Of a stretch of DNA of 64,000 bases, positions 1 to 8,369 are shown piece by piece. Source of the stretch: Sva-07 sp963728195 (GTDB taxonomy: Bacteria > Actinomycetota > Acidimicrobiia > Acidimicrobiales > Ilumatobacteraceae); the NCBI GenBank assembly GCA_963728195.1, contig CAVSIX010000005.1:124001-188000 (forward strand), given 5' to 3'. Both the position numbers and the translations under genes were made by a program. The notes under the pieces are model-generated. The model saw only the letters and a list, made by a program, of their open reading frames with translations, was not told the origin of the DNA and did not search any database. The number at the start of each line of letters is the position of its first letter. The first letter of the stretch is position 1.

Positions 1-1
1 C

Positions 2-328
2 GCCGACCGCGAGCTGGTGCCCGACCTGTGGGATCTCGTCGACCTGCACATCGACGAGATCGCCGTGCTGTTCGAGGCGACCGGTGCCGAGCGGGCGGAG
101 GAGCAGAAGGCGCCGTCGATGCGCCGCGGCGCCGCCAAGAAGACGGCGACGAACGCAGCGACCACCAAGTCAGCGACCAAGAAGAGCCCGGCCAAGACGT
201 CGGCCGCCAAGAAGAAGACGCCGGCGAAGAAGTCGGCGGCGAAGAAGTCGGCGGCGAAGAAGAGGCCGGCGAAGACGAGGTCGGCGAAGAAGCCGGCGGC
301 GACGCAGGCCGTGGCCACCGCGTCGTGA
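2..328 (+). CDS. C-terminal part of an unrecognised protein with a Lys/Ala-rich tail (5' truncated)
   Basis: The frame is open at the left edge, so the true start lies outside the window; the first in-frame start inside is a GTG at 17. About 40 visible residues of ordinary sequence (PDLWDLVDLHIDEIAVLF is typical) are followed by roughly 60 residues built almost only of Lys, Ala, Thr, Ser and Pro in SAAKK/PAKK-like repeats. Tails like this occur on actinobacterial DNA- or polyanion-binding proteins, and Ku (52975) and the PAKKA protein (31336) in this window carry similar sequence. I do not recognise the family from the visible part. The acyl-CoA dehydrogenase follows 47 nt later in the same direction. 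Confidence 0.6.
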   Translation, partial: ADRELVPDLWDLVDLHIDEIAVLFEATGAERAEEQKAPSMRRGAAKKTATNAATTKSATKKSPAKTSAAKKKTPAKKSAAKKSAAKKRPAKTRSAKKPAATQAVATAS

Positions 329-375
329 CGTCTCGAATCTGATCCCCGCAGCCCCGACGACAAGACTCGACCACG

Positions 376-1605
376 ATGGACTTCGATCTGCCACCCGACG
401 ACCACCCGACCCGTCGCGTCGTGCGCGACTGGATCGCCGACAATCCGAACCCGACGTCGAAGCAGCTCGCCGCTGCAGGCTACGTCGTGCCGCACTGGCC
501 CCGGCCATGGGGGCTCGAGGCCGACCCGATCGATCAGCTCGTCATCGACGACGAACTCGCCAAGGCCGGCATCCAACGTCCGGGCAACCACATCGGCATC
601 GGCTGGGCGGCGCCGACGATCCTCCTCGCCGGCACCCCCGAGCAGCACGAGCGCTACCTGCCGAAGATCTTCAGTGGCGAGGAGATCTGGTGCCAGCTGT
701 TCTCCGAACCCGACGCCGGCTCCGACCTCGCCAATCTCGCGACCCGCGCCGTTCGTGACGGCGACGAGTACGTCGTCAACGGGTCGAAGATCTGGTCGAG
801 TGGCGCCCACCACTCGCAGCTCGGGATCCTGATCGCCCGCACCGACCCCGACCAGCCCAAGCACAAGGGCATCTCGTACTTCATCTGCCCGATGGACCTG
901 CCCGGCATCTCGATGAGTCCGATCGTCGACATGACCACCGCGCACTCGTTCAACCAGGTGTTCTTCGACAACGTGCGGATCCCGGCGTCGCTGCGCGTCG
1001 GCGAAGAGGGCGACGGATGGCGTCTCGCCAAGGTGACGTTGTCGAACGAGCGCGTGTCGCTGTCGTCAGCCGGTTCGCTGTGGGGGGTCGGCCCGTCCGC
1101 CGACGACCTGATCGACCTGATCCGCCGCAACGGGGGGCTGACCGATCCGGTGCTGCGCGACCGGGCCACCCGATTGCACATCGAGGCGAAGCTGTTGCAC
1201 CTCAACCGGATGCGCAGCCTGAGCGCCCGTTTGAAGGGCAAGACGCCGGGCCCTGAGGCGTCGATCCAGAAGATCATGGCGGACGAACACGGCCAGCACG
1301 TGATGGCGCTCGCCAAGGACGTCGTCGGTGCCGATGGCATGCTCACCGGATCCGGTCCCGCCGGCACGATCGCATCGTCGTCGCGCAGTGGGCCGACCGA
1401 GAACAACCTCGGTGCGGTGCGCCAGTTCGCCGACGTCGAGCCGGTCTGGCACTACGGCTATCTGTTCAGCCCGGCGCTGACGCTCGGCGGTGGCACGTTC
1501 GCCGTACAACGCAACATCGTCGGCGAGTTCGTGCTGGGACTGCCGCGCGAACCGAATCTCGAACAGGGCCTCACGTGGTCCGAGGCACGACAGCAGCGAA
1601 GCTGA
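376..1605 (+). CDS. Acyl-CoA dehydrogenase
   Basis: Flavin (FAD) enzyme that oxidises an acyl-CoA to the enoyl-CoA, as in fatty-acid, sterol side-chain or amino-acid breakdown. The 409-residue length is usual. The N-terminal helical domain ends near the SEPDAGSDLA motif (about residue 110), followed by VNGSKIWSSGAHH, the middle beta-domain, and a helical C-terminal domain. ATG at 376 is preceded by AAGACT at 362-367 with an 8-nt gap and has no clear Shine-Dalgarno sequence, which suggests a leaderless transcript. The ppgK start lies 3 nt after the stop. The substrate cannot be read from sequence; the absence of adjacent thiolase or hydratase genes leaves the pathway open. Confidence 0.9.
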   Translation: MDFDLPPDDHPTRRVVRDWIADNPNPTSKQLAAAGYVVPHWPRPWGLEADPIDQLVIDDELAKAGIQRPGNHIGIGWAAPTILLAGTPEQHERYLPKIFSGEEIWCQLFSEPDAGSDLANLATRAVRDGDEYVVNGSKIWSSGAHHSQLGILIARTDPDQPKHKGISYFICPMDLPGISMSPIVDMTTAHSFNQVFFDNVRIPASLRVGEEGDGWRLAKVTLSNERVSLSSAGSLWGVGPSADDLIDLIRRNGGLTDPVLRDRATRLHIEAKLLHLNRMRSLSARLKGKTPGPEASIQKIMADEHGQHVMALAKDVVGADGMLTGSGPAGTIASSSRSGPTENNLGAVRQFADVEPVWHYGYLFSPALTLGGGTFAVQRNIVGEFVLGLPREPNLEQGLTWSEARQQRS

Positions 1606-1607
1606 CC

Positions 1608-2393
1608 GTGGCCGACTCCGCACACGTGAACGCTCGGCGAACCGGGCAGGGTCCCGGGCACGGATTCGGCGTCGACATCGGTGGCTCGGGTATGAAGGCC
1701 GCCGTCGTCGACCTCGACACCGGCGAGCTCGCATCTGAACGGATCCGCATTCCCACGCCGAAGCCGGCGACCCCCGAGGCGATGGCCGCCGTGGCCGCCG
1801 AACTCGTGCGCCGTCACGGATGGTCGGGATCGATCGGCGTCGGATTCCCTGGCATCGTGCGCCACGGCGTCGTGCACTCGGCGGCGAACCTCGACGACAG
1901 CTGGCTGGGCGTCGATGCCGACCGGCTGTTCACCGACGCCTGCGGTGTCGACGTGGCGATGGTGAACGACGCCGACGCTGCGGGCCTCGCCGAGGTGCGG
2001 TGGGGCGCAGCCTGCGACGTCGACGGTGTCGTGCTCGTGCTGACGTTCGGGACGGGGATCGGGTCGGGCCTGTTCAATGACCGAATCCTCGTCCCCAACA
2101 CCGAGCTCGGCCATCTCGAGCTCGACGGTCGCGACGCCGAGTCGCATGCCGCTGCGAGCGTCCGCGATCGTGAGGGCCTCGGGTGGGGGCAATGGGCGCC
2201 GCGGGTCGAGCGGTACCTCTCCCACCTCGAGATGCTGTTCTCGCCGGACCTGATCGTCGTCGGCGGGGGAGCGTCGAAGCAGGCGGACAAATGGCTGCCG
2301 ATGATCTCGATCGACACGCCGATCGTCGCCGCAGCGATGGCCAACAACGCGGGCATCGTCGGCGCCGCACTCGTCGCGCGCGACGGCGGCTGA
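1608..2393 (+). CDS. ppgK: Polyphosphate glucokinase (ROK family)
   Basis: Phosphorylates glucose to glucose-6-phosphate using polyphosphate or ATP, typical of actinobacteria. The phosphate-binding motif DIGGSGMKAAVVDL comes early, followed by GFPGIVRHG, the acidic catalytic region VNDADAAGL, the FGTGIGSGLF nucleotide loop and ELGHLEL. The GTG at 1608 lies directly after the previous stop; an in-frame GTG at 1575 would overlap the dehydrogenase and adds a segment unlike the family, and GTG 1626 is also possible. The product is about 261 residues, normal for PpgK. It links to pgi and pgl further right, though not in one operon. It converges on the antiporter gene with 22 nt between the stops. 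Confidence 0.88.
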   Translation: MADSAHVNARRTGQGPGHGFGVDIGGSGMKAAVVDLDTGELASERIRIPTPKPATPEAMAAVAAELVRRHGWSGSIGVGFPGIVRHGVVHSAANLDDSWLGVDADRLFTDACGVDVAMVNDADAAGLAEVRWGAACDVDGVVLVLTFGTGIGSGLFNDRILVPNTELGHLELDGRDAESHAAASVRDREGLGWGQWAPRVERYLSHLEMLFSPDLIVVGGGASKQADKWLPMISIDTPIVAAAMANNAGIVGAALVARDGG

Positions 2394-2415
2394 CGTCGCG
2401 TCGTCGCGTCCTCGC

Positions 2416-3522
2416 TCAGCGCAGTTCGGCGGGCCCGCGGCCGTGGCCGCGGTACCACAATGTGGCGATCGTCATCGTCACGATCGGCACCACGAAGTAC
2501 AGCATGACGTTGCCATAGGACTGGCGTGAGCCGTGCTCGGTTGCGTCGAGCACGAGCCACGTGAGATAGGCGCCGTACCCGACGAGGAAGGCGATGCCTT
2601 CCCACCGGTTGAGGACGTAGCCGTTGGCGAAGATCGGCAAGCACGCCACTGCGACGGCGACCATCACCGGGATGTCGACCTGTACGGCGCTGGATGCGAC
2701 GGGGATCGCGTTCGGTGACACGACGGCGGTGACGCCGAGGACGGCGAGGAGGTTGAACAGGTTCGACCCGATCGCATTGCCGACCGCCAGGTCGCGTTGA
2801 CCGCGGATCGCGGCGAGCACCGACGTGGCGACTTCGGGCAGCGACGTGCCGATCGCCACGACGGTGAGTCCGATCACCAGATCGCTGACGCCGAGGTCGA
2901 CGGCGATGTCGCTCGCCGAGTTGACCAGTGCCTGCGAACCGAACACGAGCAGCACCAGCCCGAGCAGGAGGAACCCGAGGTCGGAGAGCACCGATGCCGT
3001 GGCGAGCGACTCCGGGTCGAGCGCTTCGTCGTACTCGGTGACGATGTCGGCCGCGGAGCCCCTGGTCGCGGAGACCACCGTCCACACCAGGTACACGGTG
3101 AGTGCGAGCAGCAGGACCAGACCCTCGACGCGGCCGAGTTCCTCGTTGAGGACGAACAGCAGCACCAGCACCGAGGCGCCGACCATGATCGGCACGTCGA
3201 GCCGCACGATGCGTTGCGCGACGAACAGCGAACCGCCGACCGCCGCCGCCGTGCCGAGCACGAGGAGCACGTTGGCGATGTTCGATCCGACGACGTTGCC
3301 GATCGCGATCGATCCCGCCTCGTCGCCGCCGCGCAGCGCGTCGCCGACACTGACCGCCAGTTCGGGTGCGCTCGTGCCGAACGCGACGACGGTCAACCCG
3401 ATCACCACGCTCGACATGCCCGTTCGCGCCGCCAGCCGTGCCGCGCCCCGCACGAGCACTTCGGCGCCGAACACCAGCGCCACCAGTCCGGCGATCAGCA
3501 GTGCGATCGTGTCGACGCCCAT
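2416..3522 (-). CDS. Calcium/sodium antiporter (CaCA family, YrbG-like)
   Basis: Inner-membrane cation/Ca2+ exchanger. The 368 residues contain about ten hydrophobic segments arranged as two homologous halves. Each half carries the diagnostic alpha-repeat: GNVVGSNIANVLLVLG in the first and GNAIGSNLFNLLAVLG in the second, each preceded by a P-E element (GTSAPELAVS and GTSLPEVATS). These repeats form the ion-binding site in this family. ATG at 3522 begins MGVDTIALLIAG, directly a membrane segment. Its upstream side holds the first tandem palindromic repeat block (3535-3696), so its promoter must lie within or beyond those repeats. Confidence 0.9.
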   Translation of the reverse strand: MGVDTIALLIAGLVALVFGAEVLVRGAARLAARTGMSSVVIGLTVVAFGTSAPELAVSVGDALRGGDEAGSIAIGNVVGSNIANVLLVLGTAAAVGGSLFVAQRIVRLDVPIMVGASVLVLLFVLNEELGRVEGLVLLLALTVYLVWTVVSATRGSAADIVTEYDEALDPESLATASVLSDLGFLLLGLVLLVFGSQALVNSASDIAVDLGVSDLVIGLTVVAIGTSLPEVATSVLAAIRGQRDLAVGNAIGSNLFNLLAVLGVTAVVSPNAIPVASSAVQVDIPVMVAVAVACLPIFANGYVLNRWEGIAFLVGYGAYLTWLVLDATEHGSRQSYGNVMLYFVVPIVTMTIATLWYRGHGRGPAELR

Positions 3523-3534
3523 GGCGCCAGGAGG

Positions 3535-3696
3535 CTATGAGCCAAACGCCGGTATGTGGTCGGTTCGCTCATCGGCGGGGCGGTGGGTGGTGCTGCGATG
3601 AGCGAGGCGCCGGTATGTGGTCGGTTCGCTCATCGGCGGGGCGGTGGGTGGTGCTGCGATGAGCGAGGCGCCGGTATGTGGTCGGTTCGCTCATCG
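3535..3696. repeat. Three tandem 40-bp palindromic units, 61-bp period (locus A)
   Basis: Units lie at 3535-3574, 3596-3635 and 3657-3696, each 40 bp, with two identical 21-bp spacers (starting GCGGGGCGG). The right arm is GTTCGCTCATCG; the left arm is CGATGAGCGAGGC in copies 2 and 3 and a diverged ATGAGCCAAAC in copy 1. The loop side carries GGTATGTGGTC. The block fills most of the gap between the antiporter start and the 3' end of the XRE regulator gene. A period of 61 is not a multiple of 3, so the short reading frames running through it are not coding. Confidence 0.9.
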
Positions 3697-3760
3697 GTGG
3701 CGCCTCCTGCGGGCGGCAGCATCGGTCGTCCGCCGGGCACAGGAACATCGTGGCCGGCGC

Positions 3761-4591
3761 TCAGACGAGGTAGTGGCGCACGGCGAGACGTTCCGCCGAG
3801 TCGTCGCCGGGGACCGGGAGCTGGGCGACGATACGCAGCGCCGGCCACTCAGCAGGTGTGAGCTGCTGGTACTCGAACGTCAGCTCGCCGGCAGTCGGGT
3901 GGCGGAACCGCCGCAGCCTGGTCTCGAAGCCCGACACGTCGTGCTCGCTCCACCACGCCGCGAACTCATCGCTCTCCGCTGTCAGCAACTCGACCAGCTC
4001 CACCATCGTCGGATCGTGGCGGACCGCGGTGGTCGCCGACCGGAACTCGGCCAGCGCCTGGCGGGCATGGATGTCCCAGTCGACGATCAGCTCGCGAGTG
4101 GCCGGATCGGCGAACAGCACCCACATCAGGTTGCGCCGTGGCGCCTCGAGTTCGACGATGCGCGGGTACAGCCTGGCCTGGGCGGTGTTCCAGCCGACGA
4201 ACTCCCAGACGGGGCCGAGCACGTACGCCGGTGCCGGCATCAGTGCGTCGAGCAGCCGCACGAGGGCGCTGGGCGGTTCGGTCGGAGCGGCGATCGTCGC
4301 CGTGCCCGGCTCGGTCAGCGACAGGAGATGGTCGAGCCCGGCACCGTCGAGGCGCAGGGCGCGCCCGATCGAGCGCAGCACGTCGTGGGAGGCGTTGATC
4401 CGGCGTCCCTGCTCGAGCCACGTGTACCAGGTCAGCGAGACGCCGGCGAGCATCGCCACCTCCTCACGTCGCAGCCCCGGCGTGCGACGGCCGCGACCGC
4501 TCGGCAGGCCCACCTGTTCGGGACGCGTCGATTCGCGTCTCGTTCGGAGGAAGTCGGCGAGTTCCTGTCGGTGGTCCGACGCAGAGGCCAT
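3761..4591 (-). CDS. XRE-family regulator with MmyB-like ligand-binding domain
   Basis: Cytoplasmic DNA-binding protein of about 276 residues. The N-terminal helix-turn-helix spans roughly residues 20-80 and contains RTPGLRREEVAMLAGVS and WYTWLEQGRRINAS, the hallmark of the actinobacterial XRE/MmyB group. The remaining ~180 residues match the MmyB-like domain (WEFVGWNTAQARLY, FADPATRELIVDW, GELTFEYQQLTP), a PAS-like fold thought to bind a small lipid or other ligand. I start at ATG 4591 (MASASDHRQE); an upstream in-frame start at 4639 adds only a basic stretch. It is divergent from the M20 peptidase gene with 78 nt between, so that gene is a plausible target. Regulated ligand unknown. Confidence 0.87.
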   Translation of the reverse strand: MASASDHRQELADFLRTRRESTRPEQVGLPSGRGRRTPGLRREEVAMLAGVSLTWYTWLEQGRRINASHDVLRSIGRALRLDGAGLDHLLSLTEPGTATIAAPTEPPSALVRLLDALMPAPAYVLGPVWEFVGWNTAQARLYPRIVELEAPRRNLMWVLFADPATRELIVDWDIHARQALAEFRSATTAVRHDPTMVELVELLTAESDEFAAWWSEHDVSGFETRLRRFRHPTAGELTFEYQQLTPAEWPALRIVAQLPVPGDDSAERLAVRHYLV

Positions 4592-4656
4592 GGCGACAGT
4601 CAAGCGCTCGCGCCATCTCGCGCGGCGACTCTCCCGCATCCCGCTGGCGCGCTCGC

Positions 4657-4662
4657 TACGGT
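4657..4662 (+). promoter_or_regulatory. Candidate -10 hexamer of a leaderless promoter (M20 peptidase)
   Basis: TACGGT lies 7 nt before the GTG start at 4670, with no Shine-Dalgarno sequence between. This spacing would put transcription start at the start codon. Confidence 0.5.
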
Positions 4663-4669
4663 GGCCGCC

Positions 4670-5773
4670 GTGAGCACGTCCACCGCCACCGGCCCCTTGT
4701 CACTCGATGCGATGCTCGCCGACCTCCGCACGCTCGTCGAGATCGAGTCGCCGTCGAGAGATCGCGTCGCGTTGCAGGCGTCCGCTGAAGCTCTGGCGGC
4801 GATGATCGAGCGGCTGCTCGGCCGGCCGGCGACGCTGGTCGACGGTCCCTCCGGTCCGCACGTGCACTGGTCCGGCGGGGGAGCGCCGAAGGTCCTGCTG
4901 CTCGGCCACCACGACACCGTGTTCCCGATCGGCGCGCTCGCGGCCCGTCCGTTCACCGTCGCCGACGGGCGCGCCACCGGACCCGGCGTCTTCGACATGC
5001 TCGCCGGCATCGTCCAGGCGCTCCACGGGCTGTCGCAGCTCGACGATCTCTCCGGTGTGGAACTCTTGTTCAGCTCCGACGAGGAGGTCGGGTCGCTGAC
5101 CTCGCGGGGTCTCATCGAGGAGCGCGCCCGAGCGTGCGGCGCAGTGCTCGTGCTCGAGCCGTCCGGCGACGGGGGAGCGCTGAAGACCGGCCGCAAGGGT
5201 TGTGGCACGTTCGAGGTCGCCGTGCACGGACGCGCCGCCCATGCCGGACTCGAGCCGGAGAACGGCGTCAATGCACTCGTCGAGGTGGCCCACCAGGTGC
5301 TCGCGATCGCCGGAATCGCCCGCCCGGAACTCGGGACCACCGTCACTCCGACGGTCGCCGCTGTCGGGACCACCGACAATGTCGTACCCGCCGAGGGGCT
5401 GATCACCGTCGACGTGCGCGTCGAATCCGCCGCCGAGACCGAGCGTGTCGAAGCGGCGATGGCGGCGCTCACAGCGAACGATCCGGATGCCACCGTCGAC
5501 GTCCGCGGTGCGATCAACCGGCCACCGATGCCCCGCTCGGCGTCGGCGACACTCTGGCCACTCGCCCAACAGGTCGATCCGTCCCTGCGGGGACTCGCCG
5601 TCGGAGGTGGCAGCGACGGCAACTTCACCGCAGCGATCGGAGTGCCGACGCTCGACGGGCTGGGCGCCGTCGGCGGAGGTGCACACGCCGACCACGAGTA
5701 CGTCGTCGTCGACACGATGCCCGCTCGCGCCCGTCTCGTCGCCGGCCTCGTCGCCCTGATCACCTCGCCCTGA
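4670..5773 (+). CDS. M20 family metallopeptidase (carboxypeptidase G2-like)
   Basis: Zinc-dependent amidohydrolase of about 367 residues that removes an amino-acid or acyl group from a small peptide or amide. Metal ligands are visible in family order: GHHDTVF (His and the catalytic Asp), GVFDML (bridging Asp), SSDEEVGS (catalytic Glu and Glu ligand) and GGGAHADHEY (final His). The usual Lys after the bridging Asp (DMKGG) is Leu here. The dimerisation domain lies between HGRAAHAG and the last 80 residues. GTG 4670 follows a leaderless-type -10. It is divergent from the XRE regulator and followed by repeat locus B. Confidence 0.87.
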   Translation: MSTSTATGPLSLDAMLADLRTLVEIESPSRDRVALQASAEALAAMIERLLGRPATLVDGPSGPHVHWSGGGAPKVLLLGHHDTVFPIGALAARPFTVADGRATGPGVFDMLAGIVQALHGLSQLDDLSGVELLFSSDEEVGSLTSRGLIEERARACGAVLVLEPSGDGGALKTGRKGCGTFEVAVHGRAAHAGLEPENGVNALVEVAHQVLAIAGIARPELGTTVTPTVAAVGTTDNVVPAEGLITVDVRVESAAETERVEAAMAALTANDPDATVDVRGAINRPPMPRSASATLWPLAQQVDPSLRGLAVGGGSDGNFTAAIGVPTLDGLGAVGGGAHADHEYVVVDTMPARARLVAGLVALITSP

Positions 5774-5819
5774 CCACCTCGCCCTGACCCGGCCCTGACC
5801 CCGCCGTCCGTTCGCGTAG

Positions 5820-5981
5820 CGATGAGCGAACCGACCGGATCGCGGCGTTTGGCTCATCGCAAGCGAGGGTTCGTTGTCAGCGATGAGCGAACCGACCGGA
5901 TCGCGGCGTTTGGCTCATCGCAGGCGTGGGTTCGTTGTCAGCGATGAGCGAACCGACCGGATCGCGGCGTTTGGCTCATCG
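5820..5981. repeat. Three tandem 40-bp palindromic units, 61-bp period (locus B)
   Basis: Units at 5820-5859, 5881-5920 and 5942-5981 are identical over their 40 bp (left arm CGATGAGCGAAC, right end GGCTCATCG). The 21-bp spacers at 5860-5880 and 5921-5941 differ at two positions (CAAGCGAGGG versus CAGGCGTGGG). The block sits between the M20 peptidase stop (5773) and the patatin start (6066), a 292-bp gap otherwise holding only the patatin ribosome binding site. Confidence 0.92.
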
Positions 5982-6065
5982 CAGGCGAGCGCAGGGTTTG
6001 AGGTGCGGCGCAGCGGACAGGCTTGCGGTCGTCACCCTGTAACCCGATCGGAGGAGGCGAGGCAC

Positions 6066-7529
6066 ATGGCGACCGACCGCGGGCCGCTGCGCATCACGAT
6101 GACCTTTCCGGGCGCGGCGTCGCTCGGTGCGTTCCAAGCGGGGGCTGCTGCGGCGATCGCCGTGGTCATCAACTCGTTGCGGCGTCAGGGTCGCGAGGTC
6201 CGCGTCGACGCCGTCGGTGGCGCATCTGCCGGCTCGATCGTCGCGATGTTGCTCGCTCACTGCCTCCTGACGGGGCGCGACGCTCCCAAACTCCTCCACT
6301 CCGCCTGGGTCGACGAGGTCGACATCGACCTGCTGCGCGGCGGCGGGGCGCACGCCCCGCTCGCGTTCGACGACCTGCAGGATCGGCTCCGATCGTTCCT
6401 GGAACCGGATCCGGCCGACGACGTCCGACACGAACCGCTGCCCGACGGGATCACGTTCGAGGTCGCACTCACCAGCCTGCTCGGCTTCTCGAGCCGCGTC
6501 GTCGAGGCGGGCGGTGCCGACTCGACGCTGACCTACGTCGACTGGCTGCGATACGAACTCGAACCCGACGCGGGATTGGAGCAGTTGGTGGAACCACCGG
6601 GCTCATCGCTGCTCGAGGCCGTGCTCGTGTCGGCGTCGCACCCGGGCGCATTCGCCCCGCGGACCATCGGGAGGAATCCCGCCAGCGCCAGCCACGAGCT
6701 GCGTCCGCTGACCAACGTCGACGGCGACGGCCGATCGTGGTACACCGACGGTGGCCTGGTCGGCACCCACCCGATCGGCCGCATCCTCGAAGCGGCACGG
6801 GAACGTTCCGGCGGAGCGCCGGCCACTCGGCTGCACCTCGTCGTCGATCCGCGGTCGTCGGGGCCGTCGGGCAACGAGTCGTGGGCGGATCCCGACACTC
6901 ACAAGACGTGGATCGACGGGCTGCGGCGGGCGATGTCGGTCCTGCCGACCCAGGCGCTGCACGACGATCTGCGCTCGATCGCCACGGTCAACGAGCGCCT
7001 CGACCGTCTCGATGCGGCCGTCGACGACCTGGCGAAACGCCTCGGCGACACCGGCGCCACCGTGGATCGGGAGGATCTGCGCGCGCAGCTTGCTGCGATC
7101 GGTGGCCTCGTCGGCAAGGAACGCGTCGACGTCGAGATGATCTCGCCGCTGCTGGAGGTGACCGGCGGCGAGCGCGGCGTCAACGACCTGCTCGCGGGCG
7201 ACTTCATCGGGGCCTTCGGCGGATTCGTCAATCAGCGGATCCGGGCGAGCGACTTCGCGCTCGGTTGGCGATCGGTGGCGACCTGGGCACACGATGCGCT
7301 CGGGCGCCACGGCGTCGACGACGACGAGATCGAACAGCTCGACATCGACCTCGAACGGGCCGATGCCGACGGATGGAGCGGCGATCTCCTCGAGGGGGAT
7401 GCGGTCGACCGGCTCGGATGGGCGGATCGGTGGAAGATCGGACTGCTCGGTGCCGCGATCGCACGAGTCGTGCTGTCGGACGCGATTCCGTCGCCGGGCC
7501 GCGTCTGGCACGGGTGGCGGCAGCCATGA
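6066..7529 (+). CDS. Patatin-like phospholipase
   Basis: Lipid acyl hydrolase of 487 residues. The patatin domain occupies the first ~300 residues: an oxyanion-type loop FPGAASLGAFQAG, the nucleophile elbow GGASAGS (G-x-S-x-G) and the catalytic Asp in YTDGGLVGTHP, forming the Ser-Asp dyad. The C-terminal ~190 residues are charged and helical (a coiled-coil-like stretch starting SIATVNERLDRLDAAVDDLA) and are not recognised. The ATG at 6066 has a strong Shine-Dalgarno sequence, GGAGGAGGCG, just upstream. Its stop overlaps the start of the glycerophosphodiesterase gene (ATGA), so the two are translationally coupled and probably act on phospholipids in sequence. Confidence 0.85.
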   Translation: MATDRGPLRITMTFPGAASLGAFQAGAAAAIAVVINSLRRQGREVRVDAVGGASAGSIVAMLLAHCLLTGRDAPKLLHSAWVDEVDIDLLRGGGAHAPLAFDDLQDRLRSFLEPDPADDVRHEPLPDGITFEVALTSLLGFSSRVVEAGGADSTLTYVDWLRYELEPDAGLEQLVEPPGSSLLEAVLVSASHPGAFAPRTIGRNPASASHELRPLTNVDGDGRSWYTDGGLVGTHPIGRILEAARERSGGAPATRLHLVVDPRSSGPSGNESWADPDTHKTWIDGLRRAMSVLPTQALHDDLRSIATVNERLDRLDAAVDDLAKRLGDTGATVDREDLRAQLAAIGGLVGKERVDVEMISPLLEVTGGERGVNDLLAGDFIGAFGGFVNQRIRASDFALGWRSVATWAHDALGRHGVDDDEIEQLDIDLERADADGWSGDLLEGDAVDRLGWADRWKIGLLGAAIARVVLSDAIPSPGRVWHGWRQP

Positions 7530-8281
7530 CGCGCGAACGCCATCCGTACCTGTCGTCGGGTCGTTCCGACGTCCTCGCCCATCGTGGAGCGAGCGGCGAG
7601 CGCCCTCCCGGCAACACGTGGGCGGCGTTCGAGCGGGCGGTCGAACTCGGCGTCGATCACATCGAGACCGATGTCCAGCTCAGCGCCGACGGCGTCATCG
7701 TCGTCTACCACGACGACCGGCTCGACGACACGACCACGGGCCGCGGCACGATCGCCGAACACGGCTGGGATCATCTTCGATCGCTGCGGTATCGCACGGA
7801 CGGGCACACGACCGACCAAGGCCTGGTGCGACTCGACGAGCTGCTCGAGCGTTGGCCCGACGTGGCGTTCAACATCGACGTCAAGGCCGACGCCGCCACC
7901 GACCCGGTCGTCCGCCTGCTGCAGCGTCTCGACGCGCGTGAGCGAGTGTGCGTCGCCTCGTTCGGATGGCGCCGGATCCGTCGGCTGCGATCATCGCTCG
8001 GCGACGGCTGGTGCACCGCCGCCGCCCGCGGCGAGATCCTCGTCGCCCGGTTGGCGAGCTGGACCCGGATGCCGGTCCCGCTGCGCTGCGACGTCGTCCA
8101 GTTGCCGCCTCACGCCAAGGGCGTCACCCTGGTCGACCGGCACGTCGTCGACTGGTGCCACCGCCAGGGCATCGACGTGCACGTCTGGACCGTCGACGAT
8201 CCCGACGTGGCACATCGGCTGCGCAGCCTCGGTGTCGACGCCCTGATCACCGATCACCCCGAACGCTTCATCGACCCGTGA
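7526..8281 (+). CDS. Glycerophosphodiester phosphodiesterase
   Basis: Hydrolyses glycerophosphodiesters to glycerol-3-phosphate and an alcohol. The 251-residue GDPD domain shows HRGASGERPPGNTWAAF (His, Arg and the Asn-Thr element), IETDVQLSADG (Glu and Asp metal ligands) and VYHDDRLDDTTTGRG (catalytic His), then DVKAD and the closing DALITDHPERF. No signal peptide is visible, so it probably acts in the cytoplasm. Its ATG overlaps the patatin stop by 4 nt. Patatin deacylation followed by GDPD cleavage is a sensible two-step phospholipid turnover pair; this coupling is inferred. Confidence 0.92.
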   Translation: MTRERHPYLSSGRSDVLAHRGASGERPPGNTWAAFERAVELGVDHIETDVQLSADGVIVVYHDDRLDDTTTGRGTIAEHGWDHLRSLRYRTDGHTTDQGLVRLDELLERWPDVAFNIDVKADAATDPVVRLLQRLDARERVCVASFGWRRIRRLRSSLGDGWCTAAARGEILVARLASWTRMPVPLRCDVVQLPPHAKGVTLVDRHVVDWCHRQGIDVHVWTVDDPDVAHRLRSLGVDALITDHPERFIDP

Positions 8282-8294
8282 ACCCGGGGCGCCC

Positions 8295-8306
8295 CGATGA
8301 GCGAAC
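8295..8306 (+). repeat. Solitary left arm of the 40-bp palindromic repeat
   Basis: CGATGAGCGAAC matches the repeat left arm over 12 of 12 bases, but no GTTCGCTCATCG partner is found at the expected distance. It adjoins a perfect palindrome CGGGGCGCCCCG (8285-8296) between two convergent genes. It may be a decayed repeat or a chance match next to a terminator hairpin. Confidence 0.4.
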
Positions 8307-8369
8307 GTCCCCGGCCACGAGGGAAGCGCCAGCGACGAGGTGGACCGAGCCCGACCTGAATCGTCGCGT

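Noticed and set aside
2797..3601. Rightward ORFs over the antiporter gene
   Set aside because: Composition (Asp/Arg/His/Gln-rich) is that of an antisense shadow; the leftward frame has complete CaCA motifs.
3535..3696. A CRISPR array (short repeats separated by ~21-bp spacers)
   Set aside because: Only two or three units per site, spacers within a site are nearly identical rather than unique, spacer length is too short, and no cas gene is present.
3617..4669. Extended M20 peptidase reaching back to 3617
   Set aside because: The extension is the antisense of the XRE regulator gene; peptidase homology begins after GTG 4670.
5874..6065. N-terminal extension or short proteins beginning MSEPTGSRR / MSEQPACGRF across the palindromic repeats
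   Set aside because: These frames are made by the repeats; the 61-bp period shifts frame each copy, and the real downstream starts have their own ribosome binding site or promoter.
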